A stretch of 64,000 bases of DNA from an uncultured Dehalococcoidia bacterium (GTDB lineage Bacteria; Chloroflexota; Dehalococcoidia; Lucifugimonadales; UBA3495), in NCBI GenBank assembly GCA_958295765.1, contig CATQHB010000002.1:1004091-1068090 (forward strand), written 5' to 3'. Within the stretch, counting starts at the first letter, position 1; every line of letters starts with the position of its first letter. Position numbers and translations under genes: made by a program. Shown piece by piece: positions 35,093-43,357 of the stretch. The notes below the pieces were generated by a model. It worked only from the letters and a program-made list of their open reading frames with translations. It was not told where the DNA came from and searched no databases.

Positions 35093-35530
35093 ATGTCCGA
35101 GCCAGCAGAAAACCGAACCCTGCCGGTGGCAGCTTTGACGATTACCCAGGAGCGGCTTAACGCTTATGCCGCCGCCGCCGGGGATTTTAACCCCCTGCAT
35201 TGGGATGCGGATTTTGCGGCGGCGACCCAGTTCGGCGGGGTTATCGCCCATGGTATGCTGACCCTGGCCCTGGTTTCCCGGATGCTGGCCGCTGCCTACG
35301 GGCGGGCCTGGCTGGAAACCGGCAGCCTGCGCGTCCGTTTCAAGGGCGCCGCTTACCTGGGCGACCTGGTGGAAAGCCGAGGCCGGGTAACCCGGCAAGA
35401 GGAGTATCCCGACCACCGGCTGGTCGTCTGCTCCGTGGCCGTGGTCAACCGGAACTCGGAGCAGGAACTGATTACCGGCACGGCCACGCTGAGACTGCCG
35501 CCGGACAACCGGGGGCCAGCCGTCGATTGA
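35093..35530 (+). CDS. MaoC-family (R)-hydroxyacyl dehydratase, catalytic subunit
   Basis: The protein is 145 aa. It contains the hydratase-2 motif AAAAGDFNPLHWDADFAAA with the catalytic Asp and His near residues 34-39, then GGVIAHGMLTLALVSRML. The C-terminal strands are RVRFKGAAYLGDLVESRGRV, in parts, and LVVCSVAVVN. It should interconvert (3R)-hydroxyacyl and trans-2-enoyl thioesters, probably as a heterodimer with the hot-dog protein encoded at 34519. plsX starts 73 bases downstream, followed by fabG, which makes the 3-hydroxyacyl substrate; this favours a biosynthetic role. Confidence 0.87.
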   Translation: MSEPAENRTLPVAALTITQERLNAYAAAAGDFNPLHWDADFAAATQFGGVIAHGMLTLALVSRMLAAAYGRAWLETGSLRVRFKGAAYLGDLVESRGRVTRQEEYPDHRLVVCSVAVVNRNSEQELITGTATLRLPPDNRGPAVD

Positions 35531-35603
35531 CGTATATATTGACGTTCAGGTTGATGCTGCCGCCGCCCATTCCGGTTAGATAATCGGGGAAAGTTGAAAG
35601 TTA

Positions 35604-36641
35604 ATGATGCAAAGTAATGAGTCGCCACCGCCGGTTCGCGTGGCGGTGGATGCTATGGGCGGCGACTACGCCCCCCACGAAACGGTCAAGGGCGCAATGG
35701 CGGCCCGGTCCGACCATAACCTGGAACTGCTCCTGGTCGGCGACCGGGCGGCGGTGGAGGGAGAACTGGCCGACTATGACCTGGCCGGCCAGCCGGTTAC
35801 CTTCGTTCCGTCGGTGGGCAAAATCGGCGACGACGAACACCCCATGTACGCCTTCCGGCACAAGCCCGACGCCTCGATAATCGTCGGAACCAAGCTGGTC
35901 AAGGACGGGCGGGCCGACGTGCTGGTTTCGCTGGGTTCCACCGGCGCCTCGATGGCGGCCTCCGCCCTGATTCTGGGGATGATGGAGGGCTTGGAGCGGC
36001 CCTGTATCGGCGGGCCTTTCCTGGGGTTGGCGCCCCGCACCGTCCTGATGGACCTGGGCAGCAGCGTGGACTGCCGGCCCTCTCAATTGCTTAACTTCGC
36101 GGCCCTGGGTTCGGTATTTGCCCATAAGTTCCTTGAAATTCCCAACCCCCGGGTGGCCCTGCTCAGCGTAGGTTCGGAAAAATCCAAGGGCAACCGTCAA
36201 GTTCAGGAAAGCTACCAACTGCTGGAGCGGAGCCACCTGAACTTTGTCGGCAACGTGGAGGGTATGGACTTCTTTACCGACAAGGCCGACGTCATCGTTT
36301 GCGACGGCTTTGTGGGCAACATCCTCATCAAGTTCACCGAGGGAATGGGCAGCGCCCTGGGCGGCTACCTGTCCAGCCAATTATCCCCCTTGATGCCTCA
36401 GCAAGAGTTGACCCGCGTCCTGTCCGAGCTATGGCAGACCACCAACCTGCCCCGGACGATGGGCGGCCCCCTGTTCGGCGTCAACGGCGCGGTGCTGGTG
36501 GGGCATGGTTCCTCTAAAGCGGCCGGCGTGGCCGGGGCCATTGACACCGCCGTGCGCTGCGTCCGGTGGAGCCTGGTGGAAAGTATGCGGGAAGAGTTGT
36601 CGGCAGTTCGGATTCGCGGCTTGACCGGGGGTGAAAAATAA
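35604..36641 (+). CDS. plsX: Phosphate acyltransferase PlsX
   Basis: The protein is 345 aa. PlsX converts acyl-ACP to acyl phosphate, the first step of the PlsX/PlsY route to lysophosphatidate, at the inner face of the membrane. Family segments are VAVDAMGGDYAPHETVKGA, NLELLLVGDRAAVE, GKIGDDEHPMYAFRHKPDAS in parts, LVSLGSTGASMAASALILG, PRTVLMDLGSSVDCRPSQL, ALLSVGSEKSKGNRQVQESYQLL in parts, NFVGNVEGMDFFTDKADVIV in parts, and CDGFVGNILIKFTEGMG. The stop codon overlaps the fabG start by one base, showing tight coupling. plsY is not in the window. Confidence 0.96.
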   Translation: MMQSNESPPPVRVAVDAMGGDYAPHETVKGAMAARSDHNLELLLVGDRAAVEGELADYDLAGQPVTFVPSVGKIGDDEHPMYAFRHKPDASIIVGTKLVKDGRADVLVSLGSTGASMAASALILGMMEGLERPCIGGPFLGLAPRTVLMDLGSSVDCRPSQLLNFAALGSVFAHKFLEIPNPRVALLSVGSEKSKGNRQVQESYQLLERSHLNFVGNVEGMDFFTDKADVIVCDGFVGNILIKFTEGMGSALGGYLSSQLSPLMPQQELTRVLSELWQTTNLPRTMGGPLFGVNGAVLVGHGSSKAAGVAGAIDTAVRCVRWSLVESMREELSAVRIRGLTGGEK

Positions 36642-37396
36642 TGGCGGCGGCCGGCCTGGAAGGGCAGGTAGCCCTGGTAACCGGGGCGTCCCGGGGCATC
36701 GGCGCGGTCATCGCCCGCCGCCTGGCCCAGGAGGGAGCTAGTGTAGCCGTCAATTACCAGTCCTCGGAGGAGGCCGCCCGCCAGGTAGTTCAGTCCATCA
36801 CCGACGGCGGGGGCGAGGCCGCAGTAATGGCTGGAGACGTTTCCCAAGAGGATTCGGCCAATACCCTGGTCAAGCAGGTACTGGAGCAGTGGGGCCGCAT
36901 TGATATTCTGGTGAACAACGCCGGCATCACCCGCGACCGCCTGCTGCTGCGGATGACCCCGGAGGACTGGGATCGGGTGCTGGAGGTGAACCTGCGCGGG
37001 GCCTTTCTCTGCACCAAGTACGTTATGCCCCACCTGATTCGCCGCCGCCAGGGGCGCGTAGTCAACATCTCCTCGGTAGTCGGGCTGGGCGGCAACCCCG
37101 GCCAGGCCAACTACGCCGCCTCCAAAGCCGGGCTGATTGGCTTTACCAAGGCGGTGGCCCGGGAGGTGGCCTCCCGGAACATCACCGTCAACGCCCTGGC
37201 CCCCGGCTTTATCGACAGCGGCGGGATGGTGGACCAGATGACCGAGGAGGCCCGCAACCTGGCCCTCAGCCGTATCCCCATGGCGCGTTTCGGCAGCGCC
37301 GACGACGTAGCGGAGGGCGTAGTTTTTCTGTGCAGCCCCGGCGCCGCCTACATCACCGGCCAGGTGTTGACTATTGACGGGGGGATGGTTGGTTAA
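36641..37396 (+). CDS. fabG: 3-oxoacyl-[ACP] reductase FabG
   Basis: The protein is 251 aa, a short-chain dehydrogenase. NADPH-binding motif TGASRGIGAVIARRLAQEG begins near residue 14; DILVNNAGITRDRLLLRM follows near residue 89. The catalytic Ser-Tyr-Lys set is in INISSVVGLGGNPGQANYAASKAG-type sequence, with Ser, Tyr and Lys at about 142, 155 and 159. The C-terminus has APGFIDSGGMVDQM and ITGQVLTIDGGM, as in FabG. It reduces 3-oxoacyl-ACP in fatty-acid elongation. It overlaps plsX by one base and follows two hot-dog dehydratase genes, giving a compact lipid-synthesis cluster. Confidence 0.93.
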   Translation: MAAAGLEGQVALVTGASRGIGAVIARRLAQEGASVAVNYQSSEEAARQVVQSITDGGGEAAVMAGDVSQEDSANTLVKQVLEQWGRIDILVNNAGITRDRLLLRMTPEDWDRVLEVNLRGAFLCTKYVMPHLIRRRQGRVVNISSVVGLGGNPGQANYAASKAGLIGFTKAVAREVASRNITVNALAPGFIDSGGMVDQMTEEARNLALSRIPMARFGSADDVAEGVVFLCSPGAAYITGQVLTIDGGMVG

Positions 37397-37425
37397 GCTA
37401 TGCCTTGTCATTCCGAAATGGTCTA

Positions 37426-37680
37426 TGTCATTCCGAGCGTAGCGAGGAATCTAAACTCACGCATCAGCGAGATTTCTGCCGGAACCGGAAGTTGGCAAGG
37501 GCCGGGCATTTTAGATTCCTCCCTGCGGTCGGAATGACAGAATCACTCGGAATGACCTACTAACTGCGTAACTCATATACCGCTACCGCTAACTAAATCC
37601 GCTCATCCTGAGCCTGTCGAAGGATGATTGAAGGGAATCGCCGGATAGGGAAAGGTGGTTCGACAAGCTCACCATGAGCG
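37426..37680. repeat. Repeat A copy 3 (37426-37539) and repeat D (37600-37680), gap 37397-37794
   Basis: A: TGTCATTCCGAGCGTAGCG to GCGGTCGGAATGACA, 114 bp, same orientation as copy 1. D: CCGCTCATCCTGAGCCTGTC and GGTTCGACAAGCTCACCATG, then GCGG. The rest of this 398-bp gap shows no gene. Confidence 0.85.
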
Positions 37681-37794
37681 GATATTGTTCCTGACGCAGA
37701 CTTTGTGCTTGCCCTGTTGTCGGCTAATCCCCGCCGGTTCGTGGATTAACCATTGGAATTGGTTTATACTTACCCGGAGATATAGGGGGATAGG

Positions 37795-38682
37795 ATGATG
37801 GAACGCGCCTCCTCCAGGTTGCGGCAAATGCTCCGGGAGCCGGGGATAATTATGGCCCCCGGCGCTTATGACTGCCTGACCGCCGGAATCATCCGGCAGG
37901 CCGGTTTTCCCGCCGTTTATATGACCGGGGCCGGCACCTCGGTGGCCCGGCTGGGCTACCCTGACCTGGCCTTGGCTACCATGACCGAAATGGTCGCCAA
38001 CGCTGCGGATATTGCCGCCGCCGTTGACCTGCCGGTGATTGCCGACGCCGATACCGGCTACGGGGGAATCCTCAACATCCAGCGCACCATCCGCCAATAC
38101 CAGCGGGCCGGCGTGGCGGCGGTGCATATCGAAGACCAGGAATTTCCCAAGCGTTGCGGCCACCTGGACAACAAGCGGGTCATCCCCACCGGGGAAATGG
38201 TGGGCAAGATTCAGGCGGCGGTGGCGGCCCGCACCGACGACGATTTTGTGCTGATTGTCCGCACCGACGCCCTGGCGGTTACCGGCTGGGATGACACTAT
38301 GCGCCGCTGCGAGGCTTATACCCGGGCCGGCGCCGACGTGCTGTTTGTAGAGGCCCTCCGGTCGCCCGAGGAGGCGGAACGGGCCGCCGCCGCCCTGGAA
38401 CTGCCCTTGCTCTACAACTTCGTGGAAACCGGCAAGTCGCCCTTGATTCCCGCCGGGGAGTTGGAGCGGCTGGGTTTCAAGCTGGTAATCTTTCCCGCCA
38501 GCGCCCTCTTGACCGTCAGCCGGGCGGTGGCCCACCTGATGGGGGAACTGATGCGGGAGGGGACGACCGCCCACTTGGTAGAGGATATGGTCAGCCTGCA
38601 AGACTGTTTCGAGTCGGTGGGCCTGTCGGCGATGCTGGCTCAGGATTCCCGGTATGGCGGGCAGAACGGCGATGGCCGGTAG
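37795..38682 (+). CDS. Isocitrate lyase/PEP mutase family C-C lyase (methylisocitrate-lyase-like)
   Basis: The protein is 295 aa (ATGATG start after GGGGATAGG). It is an ICL/PEPM superfamily TIM barrel: IIMAPGAYDCLTAGIIRQAG in parts near residue 18, VYMTGAGTSVARLGYPDL, PVIADADTGYGGILNI with metal-binding Asp residues near 80-90, VAAVHIEDQEFPKRCGHLDNK in parts near 115-130 carrying the K-R-C-G-H motif of lyases, VLIVRTDALAV, and LLYNFVETGKSP. Members cleave 2-methylisocitrate, isocitrate, oxaloacetate or 2,3-dimethylmalate. The KRCGH motif favours C-C lyase over phosphonomutase. The substrate cannot be set from sequence; no prpC or prpD is adjacent. Confidence 0.87.
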   Translation: MMERASSRLRQMLREPGIIMAPGAYDCLTAGIIRQAGFPAVYMTGAGTSVARLGYPDLALATMTEMVANAADIAAAVDLPVIADADTGYGGILNIQRTIRQYQRAGVAAVHIEDQEFPKRCGHLDNKRVIPTGEMVGKIQAAVAARTDDDFVLIVRTDALAVTGWDDTMRRCEAYTRAGADVLFVEALRSPEEAERAAAALELPLLYNFVETGKSPLIPAGELERLGFKLVIFPASALLTVSRAVAHLMGELMREGTTAHLVEDMVSLQDCFESVGLSAMLAQDSRYGGQNGDGR

Positions 38683-38707
38683 CCCGGCGGCGCCCCGGTG
38701 AGGGCCT

Positions 38708-39799
38708 ATGAATGACGAACTGCGGAGATTCATCAAGGAGTCCCTGGAGCGGGGCCAGGACCGGGAATCGATTCGGGCCGTCCTGCTGGAAGCCGGCTGG
38801 CCGGAAAGAGACCTGCGCAGCGCCCTGGCGGCTTTTGCCGACGTAGATTTTCCGGTGGCGGTGCCTCGGCCCCGGCCTTACCTCTACGCGCGGGAGGCGT
38901 TTCTTTACCTGGTTTCCTTTATCGCCCTCTACGTTACCGCCTTCAGCTTTGGCGCCCTGGTCTTTGGCCTCATCGACCGCACCTTTCCCGACTCCCTGGA
39001 CTACGCTGGTTCCTACCCTTCCCAGGCGCAGGCCACCGCCATCGCCTCGGTCATCGTGGCCTTTCCCTTCTACCTGTTCCTGATGCGGCGGCTGGCTGCT
39101 GAGGTGGCCGCTGACCCGGAGCGGCGGCAGTCCCTGGTGCGCCGCTGGTTGACCTACCTGACCCTGGTGGTGGGTTCGGGCATCATCCTGGGCGACCTGA
39201 TTGTGCTGCTCGCCAGCCTGCTGACCGGCGACCCTACCCTCCGGTTCATCCTGAAGGGCATTATAATCCTGGTGATTACCTCCGTCATTTTGGGGTATTA
39301 TCTCTGGGATATGCGGCAGGCCGAGGGCAAGGTGGCCGATGAGCGGGCCGCTCCCGTATTGCGGGTGCTGGTGGCCGGCATCGTCGTCATAGTCGTCGCC
39401 GGCGTGGGCTACGGGATTTTCCTGATGGGTTCGCCGGGCCAGCAGCGGGACTTGCGATTGGACGAAAGGCGCATCGATGACCTGAGCAACCTGTCCAGCA
39501 ACATCGATACCTACTGGAAAATCAACGGGGAGTTGCCGCCGAGCCTGGCGGAGATGACCGGCCCCCGGTACTTTGTCCGGTCGATAGAGGATCCGGAGAC
39601 CGGCGCGCCCTACGAGTACCGTTTCACCGGCGCCGGGGCGGGCGAGGAGGCCAAATACGAACTGTGCGCGGTGTTCGCTACCGATAGCGCCGAGCGCCGG
39701 GAACCCAACCGGCCCTTTTCCGAGTCGGCGTGGGATCACGGCGCCGGCCGTACCTGCTTTGCGCTGGAGGCCAAGGCCAACCCCAACACCGACCCTTAA
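38708..39799 (+). CDS. Multi-pass membrane protein with DUF5671-like domain and pilin-like tail
   Basis: The protein is 363 aa. Residues 1-45 form two predicted helices (DELRRFIKESLERGQDRESI in parts, VLLEAGWPERDLRSALAAF). About five to six hydrophobic helices follow between residues 60 and 245 (AFLYLVSFIALYVTAFSFGA, ATAIASVIVAFPFYLFLM, TLVVGSGIILGDLIVLL, GIIILVITSVILGYYLW, VLVAGIVVIVVAGVGYGIFL), in line with DUF5671. The last 120 residues are outside the membrane: DLSNLSSNIDTYWKINGELP, ATDSAERREP, ending near FALEAKANPNTDP. The tail resembles secreted pseudopilin-type folds with two Cys (LCAVF, TCFAL). Its job is unknown. It starts 25 bases after the lyase gene. Confidence 0.75.
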   Translation: MNDELRRFIKESLERGQDRESIRAVLLEAGWPERDLRSALAAFADVDFPVAVPRPRPYLYAREAFLYLVSFIALYVTAFSFGALVFGLIDRTFPDSLDYAGSYPSQAQATAIASVIVAFPFYLFLMRRLAAEVAADPERRQSLVRRWLTYLTLVVGSGIILGDLIVLLASLLTGDPTLRFILKGIIILVITSVILGYYLWDMRQAEGKVADERAAPVLRVLVAGIVVIVVAGVGYGIFLMGSPGQQRDLRLDERRIDDLSNLSSNIDTYWKINGELPPSLAEMTGPRYFVRSIEDPETGAPYEYRFTGAGAGEEAKYELCAVFATDSAERREPNRPFSESAWDHGAGRTCFALEAKANPNTDP

Positions 39800-39902
39800 C
39801 GGTAAATGGGGTAAATCCGGTTCCGCCGAAAGCTGTAAAAGCCGGCGTGGTCAGGAGCGGCAGTCCGCAGACAATCCGCGAACCGTCCACAGGGAGGCGA
39901 TG

Positions 39903-40421
39903 ATGGCAAACGTAGTCCTGGTGATTGACATGGTGCGGGGTTTTCTGGAGCCGGGCCATAACCTCTACTGCGCCGGCTACCGGGCGCTGATTCCTAACAT
40001 CCAGTCCCTGCTGGCCCGGGAGACGGGGGAGGGGGCCGCCGTCCTTTTCGTGTCCGACCACCACGAACCGGATGATTTGGAGTTTCGGATCTTTCCGGTA
40101 CACTGCGTCAAGGGAACCGAGGAGCCGGAAGTGATTCCCGAATTGGCCGGCTACCTGACCGGGGATAACCTGGTTGCCAAGAACCGTTACAGCGGGTTCT
40201 TTAATACCGACCTGGCCCAACGGCTGGAAAGCCTGCGCCCGGACAAGGTAATCATCTGCGGGGTCTGCACCGACATCTGCGTCCTGCATACCACTTCCGA
40301 CGCGCGCAACCGGGACTATGCAGTGGAGGTGCCGGCCGACTGCGTGGCAACTTTTGACTCGGATGCCCATAGCTGGGCCTTGGGCCACCTGGAAAAAATC
40401 CTCGGGGCGCAGGTGGTTTGA
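39903..40421 (+). CDS. Isochorismatase-like cysteine hydrolase (nicotinamidase-like)
   Basis: The protein is 172 aa from the second ATG at 39903, 5 bases after AGGGAGG; a start at 39759 would overlap the preceding gene and is rejected. Catalytic triad positions are visible: Asp9 in VLVIDMVRGF, Lys in LVAKNRYSGF, and Cys in ICGVCTDICVLHT. HHEPDDLEFRIFPVHCVKGT, in parts, is the metal/substrate loop typical of nicotinamidase (D-x-H-like ligands, PxHC). It may convert nicotinamide to nicotinate in NAD salvage, or hydrolyse another amide. No other NAD gene is nearby. Confidence 0.85.
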   Translation: MANVVLVIDMVRGFLEPGHNLYCAGYRALIPNIQSLLARETGEGAAVLFVSDHHEPDDLEFRIFPVHCVKGTEEPEVIPELAGYLTGDNLVAKNRYSGFFNTDLAQRLESLRPDKVIICGVCTDICVLHTTSDARNRDYAVEVPADCVATFDSDAHSWALGHLEKILGAQVV

Positions 40422-40490
40422 CCGGGTGCAACCGCCAGGAAATACCGGGGAACCGGTGGGCCGTAGCTGGCCGGTTCCGGCGCCCAAGCC

Positions 40491-40516
40491 AGGGCGGGTT
40501 ATAAACCCGCCCCTAC
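40491..40516. repeat. Repeat family C copy
   Basis: AGGGCGGGTTATAAACCCGC then CCCTAC, a near-perfect palindrome in the gap 40422-40638. Confidence 0.8.
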
Positions 40517-40638
40517 CAGCCAACTATCCAACCATCCGCCGCAGTCGGTACGGGTAAGGCAATACAACAGAAATACCACAAAGGTTGGGAATACCCGCCA
40601 ACTCCGGGGTCAAGGACAAAGGAAGGGGGAAGGCCATT

Positions 40639-42666
40639 ATGTTTTACCGCTCTTACCGCTACTCCCAATGGGACGGCACCCAGGAAGTTTTTGATATTGA
40701 CGCCAACGAACTGATGGACCGTCTCTCCGAAGAACTGCTCAAGCAGGGCGACGTGATGGAGGCCCTGCGGGAACTGCTGCGCAACGGGATGCAGAATCGG
40801 GAGGGCCAGCAAATGCCCGGCCTCCGCGAGTTGATGGAGCAGTTGAAGAACCGCCGCCGTCAGCAGCTTCAGCAGCACAATATGGATTCGGTGGTGGATG
40901 ACCTGAAGGAACGGCTGGAAAGTATCCTCCAAGCGGAACGGGAGGGCATTGACCGCCGCCTGGCCCAGGCCCAGGAACAGTTGGCCCAGGCCGCCGAACC
41001 GGACCGCGCCCAGCAGGAGAGCCTGTATAACCTGCTGGAGCAGCGGGCCGACCGGAACCGGGAAAAGCTGGACAACCTGCCGGACAGTCTGGGCGGGCAA
41101 ATCCAGGAGTTGATGGAGTATGACTTTATCGACCCGGACGCCCAACGGATGTTTCAGGAACTGCTGGATTTGCTCAAGAGCCAAATGGCGCAAAATATGT
41201 CCCAGCAGATGCAGCAGCAGCTTCAGGGAATGTCCCCGGAGCAGCAGGCCGCGATGCAGGAAATGATGCGTCAACTCAATGAGATGATGCGGGACAAGCT
41301 GGCCGGCCGGCAACCGGACTTTGACGGCTTTATGCAGCAGTTCGGCGGGATGTTCGGCCCCAATCCGCCGCAAAGTTTCGACGAGTTGATGGAGTTGCTG
41401 CAACAGCAGTTGGCCCAGATGCAGTCGCTGCTGGATAGTATGTCCCCGGAAATGCGCCGGGAGTTGGAGGACGCCCTCAACGCGGCCCTGGACCCGGGGA
41501 TGCAGCGGCAAATGGCCGAGTTCGCCTCCCTGATGGAACAGTTGATGCCCATGGACGACCTGCGCCGCCAATACCCCTTCCTCGGCGACGACAGCCTCAC
41601 TATGGAGCAGGCCATGGAGATGATGCGCCAGTTCCAGGACTTGGACCAACTGGAACAGGCCCTGCAACAGGCGTTGCGTACCGGCAACCTGGATGACGTG
41701 GACCCGGAGCAGTTGGCCGAGTTGTTGGGGGAGGAGGCCCGCCGGGCCTGGGAGGAACTGGATCGGCTGCGCCAGCTGCTCAAGGAGGCCGGCTACGTTA
41801 CCGGGGACGACAACCTGGAACTGACGGCCCGGGGCATCCGCCGCATCGGGCAAAAGGCCCTGCGGGAGGTCTTTATCCACCTGAAAAAAGACCGGGCCGG
41901 CAACCACGAGTTGGACACCCGCGGGGCCGGCGGCGACCTGCTGGGGGAGACCAAGCCCTACGAATTCGGCGACCCCTTTCAACTGGACTTGCAGGCGACG
42001 GTCAAGAACGCCATTGTCCGGGGCGGGCCGCAGGTGCCGGTTAAAATCACCCCCCAGGACTTTGAGATTTACCGCAACGAGCACATGACCCGGGCGGCCA
42101 CGATAGTGCTGCTGGACCAGAGCCGTTCTATGGGGTTGTTCAATAATTTCCAGGCCGCCAAGAAGGTTACGCTGGCCCTGTTCGCCCTGATTCGCACTCA
42201 GTACCCACGGGACACGCTGCACGTGGTCGGTTTCTCCGACTACGCCCGGGAAATCAAGGAGGAAGACCTGGCTAAGGTCAACTGGAACGCCTGGGTGTCC
42301 GGCACCAATCTGCACCACGCCCTGATGCTTTCCCGCAACCTGCTGGCTAAAGAGAAGGGCGGCTCCCGCCAGATACTGGTGATAACCGACGGCGAACCGA
42401 CGGCCCACCTGGAGGGCGGGCGCTCTTACTTTAACTACCCCCCCAGCTACCGCACCGAACTGGAAACCCTGAAGGAAGTCAAGAAGTGCACCCAGGAAGG
42501 CATCGTCATCAACACCTTTATGCTGGAGAACAACTACCAACTGGTGAACTTCGTTGACCGTATGACCCGTATCAATCAGGGTCGGGCCTTCTACAGCAGC
42601 TCAGAAAACCTGGGGGAGTATATCCTGGTTGACTATATGACCAACCGGAGAAAGCGGGTTGCTTAG
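40639..42666 (+). CDS. Large von Willebrand factor A (VWA) domain protein with Gln/Met-rich coiled coils
   Basis: The protein is 675 aa from the ATG at 40639 after GGGGGAAGG. It opens with FYRSYRYSQWDGTQEVFDID. Residues about 20-400 are very rich in Gln, Met, Leu and Glu and look helical or coiled-coil (MQQQLQGMSPEQQAAMQEMM in parts). A GDDNLELTARGIRRIGQKAL segment at about 395 precedes the C-terminal VWA domain (~490-675): MIDAS DQSRSM near residue 497, SGTNLHHAL (Thr), and ITDGEPTAH. Such VWA proteins usually work with a MoxR or Mg-chelatase-like AAA ATPase to remodel other proteins; no such ATPase gene is next to it. It has no signal peptide and should be cytoplasmic. Confidence 0.85.
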   Translation: MFYRSYRYSQWDGTQEVFDIDANELMDRLSEELLKQGDVMEALRELLRNGMQNREGQQMPGLRELMEQLKNRRRQQLQQHNMDSVVDDLKERLESILQAEREGIDRRLAQAQEQLAQAAEPDRAQQESLYNLLEQRADRNREKLDNLPDSLGGQIQELMEYDFIDPDAQRMFQELLDLLKSQMAQNMSQQMQQQLQGMSPEQQAAMQEMMRQLNEMMRDKLAGRQPDFDGFMQQFGGMFGPNPPQSFDELMELLQQQLAQMQSLLDSMSPEMRRELEDALNAALDPGMQRQMAEFASLMEQLMPMDDLRRQYPFLGDDSLTMEQAMEMMRQFQDLDQLEQALQQALRTGNLDDVDPEQLAELLGEEARRAWEELDRLRQLLKEAGYVTGDDNLELTARGIRRIGQKALREVFIHLKKDRAGNHELDTRGAGGDLLGETKPYEFGDPFQLDLQATVKNAIVRGGPQVPVKITPQDFEIYRNEHMTRAATIVLLDQSRSMGLFNNFQAAKKVTLALFALIRTQYPRDTLHVVGFSDYAREIKEEDLAKVNWNAWVSGTNLHHALMLSRNLLAKEKGGSRQILVITDGEPTAHLEGGRSYFNYPPSYRTELETLKEVKKCTQEGIVINTFMLENNYQLVNFVDRMTRINQGRAFYSSSENLGEYILVDYMTNRRKRVA

Positions 42667-42724
42667 TGGCGGTGGTTGCCTGGGTTGCCTAGTTAAGACG
42701 CAGTTGCCCTTATGCCGCCCCCGT

Positions 42725-42754
42725 CTGGACGGCGGCCCAACCCTGGAATAGAAT
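42725..42754 (+). promoter_or_regulatory. Candidate promoter of the tRNA-Ser gene
   Basis: CTGGAC (42725-42730), an 18-base spacer and TAGAAT (42749-42754); 20 bases before the mature tRNA end. Confidence 0.4.
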
Positions 42755-42774
42755 AGATAGGCAAGCCCCACCGG

Positions 42775-42862
42775 GGAGGGATGGCAGAGTGGACGATTGC
42801 GGCGGTCTTGAAAACCGCTATACCTCCGGGTATCGTGGGTTCGAATCCCACTCCCTCCGCCA
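42775..42862 (+). tRNA. tRNA-Ser (anticodon TGA)
   Basis: Acceptor stem GGAGGGA (42775-42781) pairs with TCCCTCC (42852-42858), then G and encoded CCA. Anticodon stem GCGGT/ACCGC encloses CTTGAAA, anticodon TGA. The long variable arm (type II, CCTCCGGG region) and TTCGAAT T-loop fit tRNA-Ser. 88 bases with CCA. Confidence 0.97.
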
Positions 42863-42879
42863 GCGATTCAGCATAGAAA

Positions 42880-42914
42880 ATGGGCAGGGTCAACTAACCC
42901 TGCCCATACTTATT
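42880..42914. terminator. Bidirectional terminator between tRNA-Ser and the STAS-like gene
   Basis: ATGGGCAGGGT (42880-42890), loop CAACTA, ACCCTGCCCAT (42897-42907): an 11-bp perfect stem. T-rich sequence follows on both strands (ACTTATT on plus; TTTCT on minus), so it can end both converging transcripts. Confidence 0.85.
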
Positions 42915-42931
42915 GCAACACCGGTTGGTAG

Positions 42932-43324
42932 CTATGCCGAGTTAATCGACTCGGCAGAAACGGCTCCCAGCACGCTTATCTCACCGGCCCGTGCCGCCTC
43001 AAGGGTCGGGGCGTATTTCAGTTCACAACCCCGCCGGCGCAGTATGGTGTCGATAAGTTCGGTGGTATAGGGCTTGCTGCCGGTGAAGATGATTCCCTCC
43101 CCTAGCAAGCTGTTCACCCCATCGGAACAAACCAAGCCGACAAACTCATCAATAAAGGATGGGCTGGCCGCTTTCACTCCCCGCCAGTCCACAATCGCCT
43201 CGGTCTGCCCGGTCGGTTGCCCGTCCAGCATACCCTGGAAACTCTCGAACACCGCCTTACCCTTTTCGCGTGTAGCGAAGGCCCGGCCAAATTCGCTCAG
43301 CTCAAACACTTTCATTTCTGTCAT
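42932..43324 (-). CDS. STAS-like protein (DUF4325 type)
   Basis: The protein is 130 aa. It begins MKVFELSEFGRAFATREKGK and contains EAIVDWRGVKAASPSFIDEF near residues 42-62. This matches the DUF4325 STAS-like pattern: a strand with Asp and a hydrophobic core, then an F-x-DEF helix. GIIFTGSKPYTTELIDTILRRR, in parts, follows. STAS domains often regulate partner kinases or sigma factors. The gene lies 33 bases downstream of a GHKL ATPase gene on the same strand, so the two probably form a regulatory pair. The typical phosphorylated Ser/Thr cannot be pointed out with confidence. Confidence 0.72.
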   Translation of the reverse strand: MTEMKVFELSEFGRAFATREKGKAVFESFQGMLDGQPTGQTEAIVDWRGVKAASPSFIDEFVGLVCSDGVNSLLGEGIIFTGSKPYTTELIDTILRRRGCELKYAPTLEAARAGEISVLGAVSAESINSA

Positions 43325-43357
43325 ATTCCCATTCTCCGCAACGGCTCAAAGACTTGG

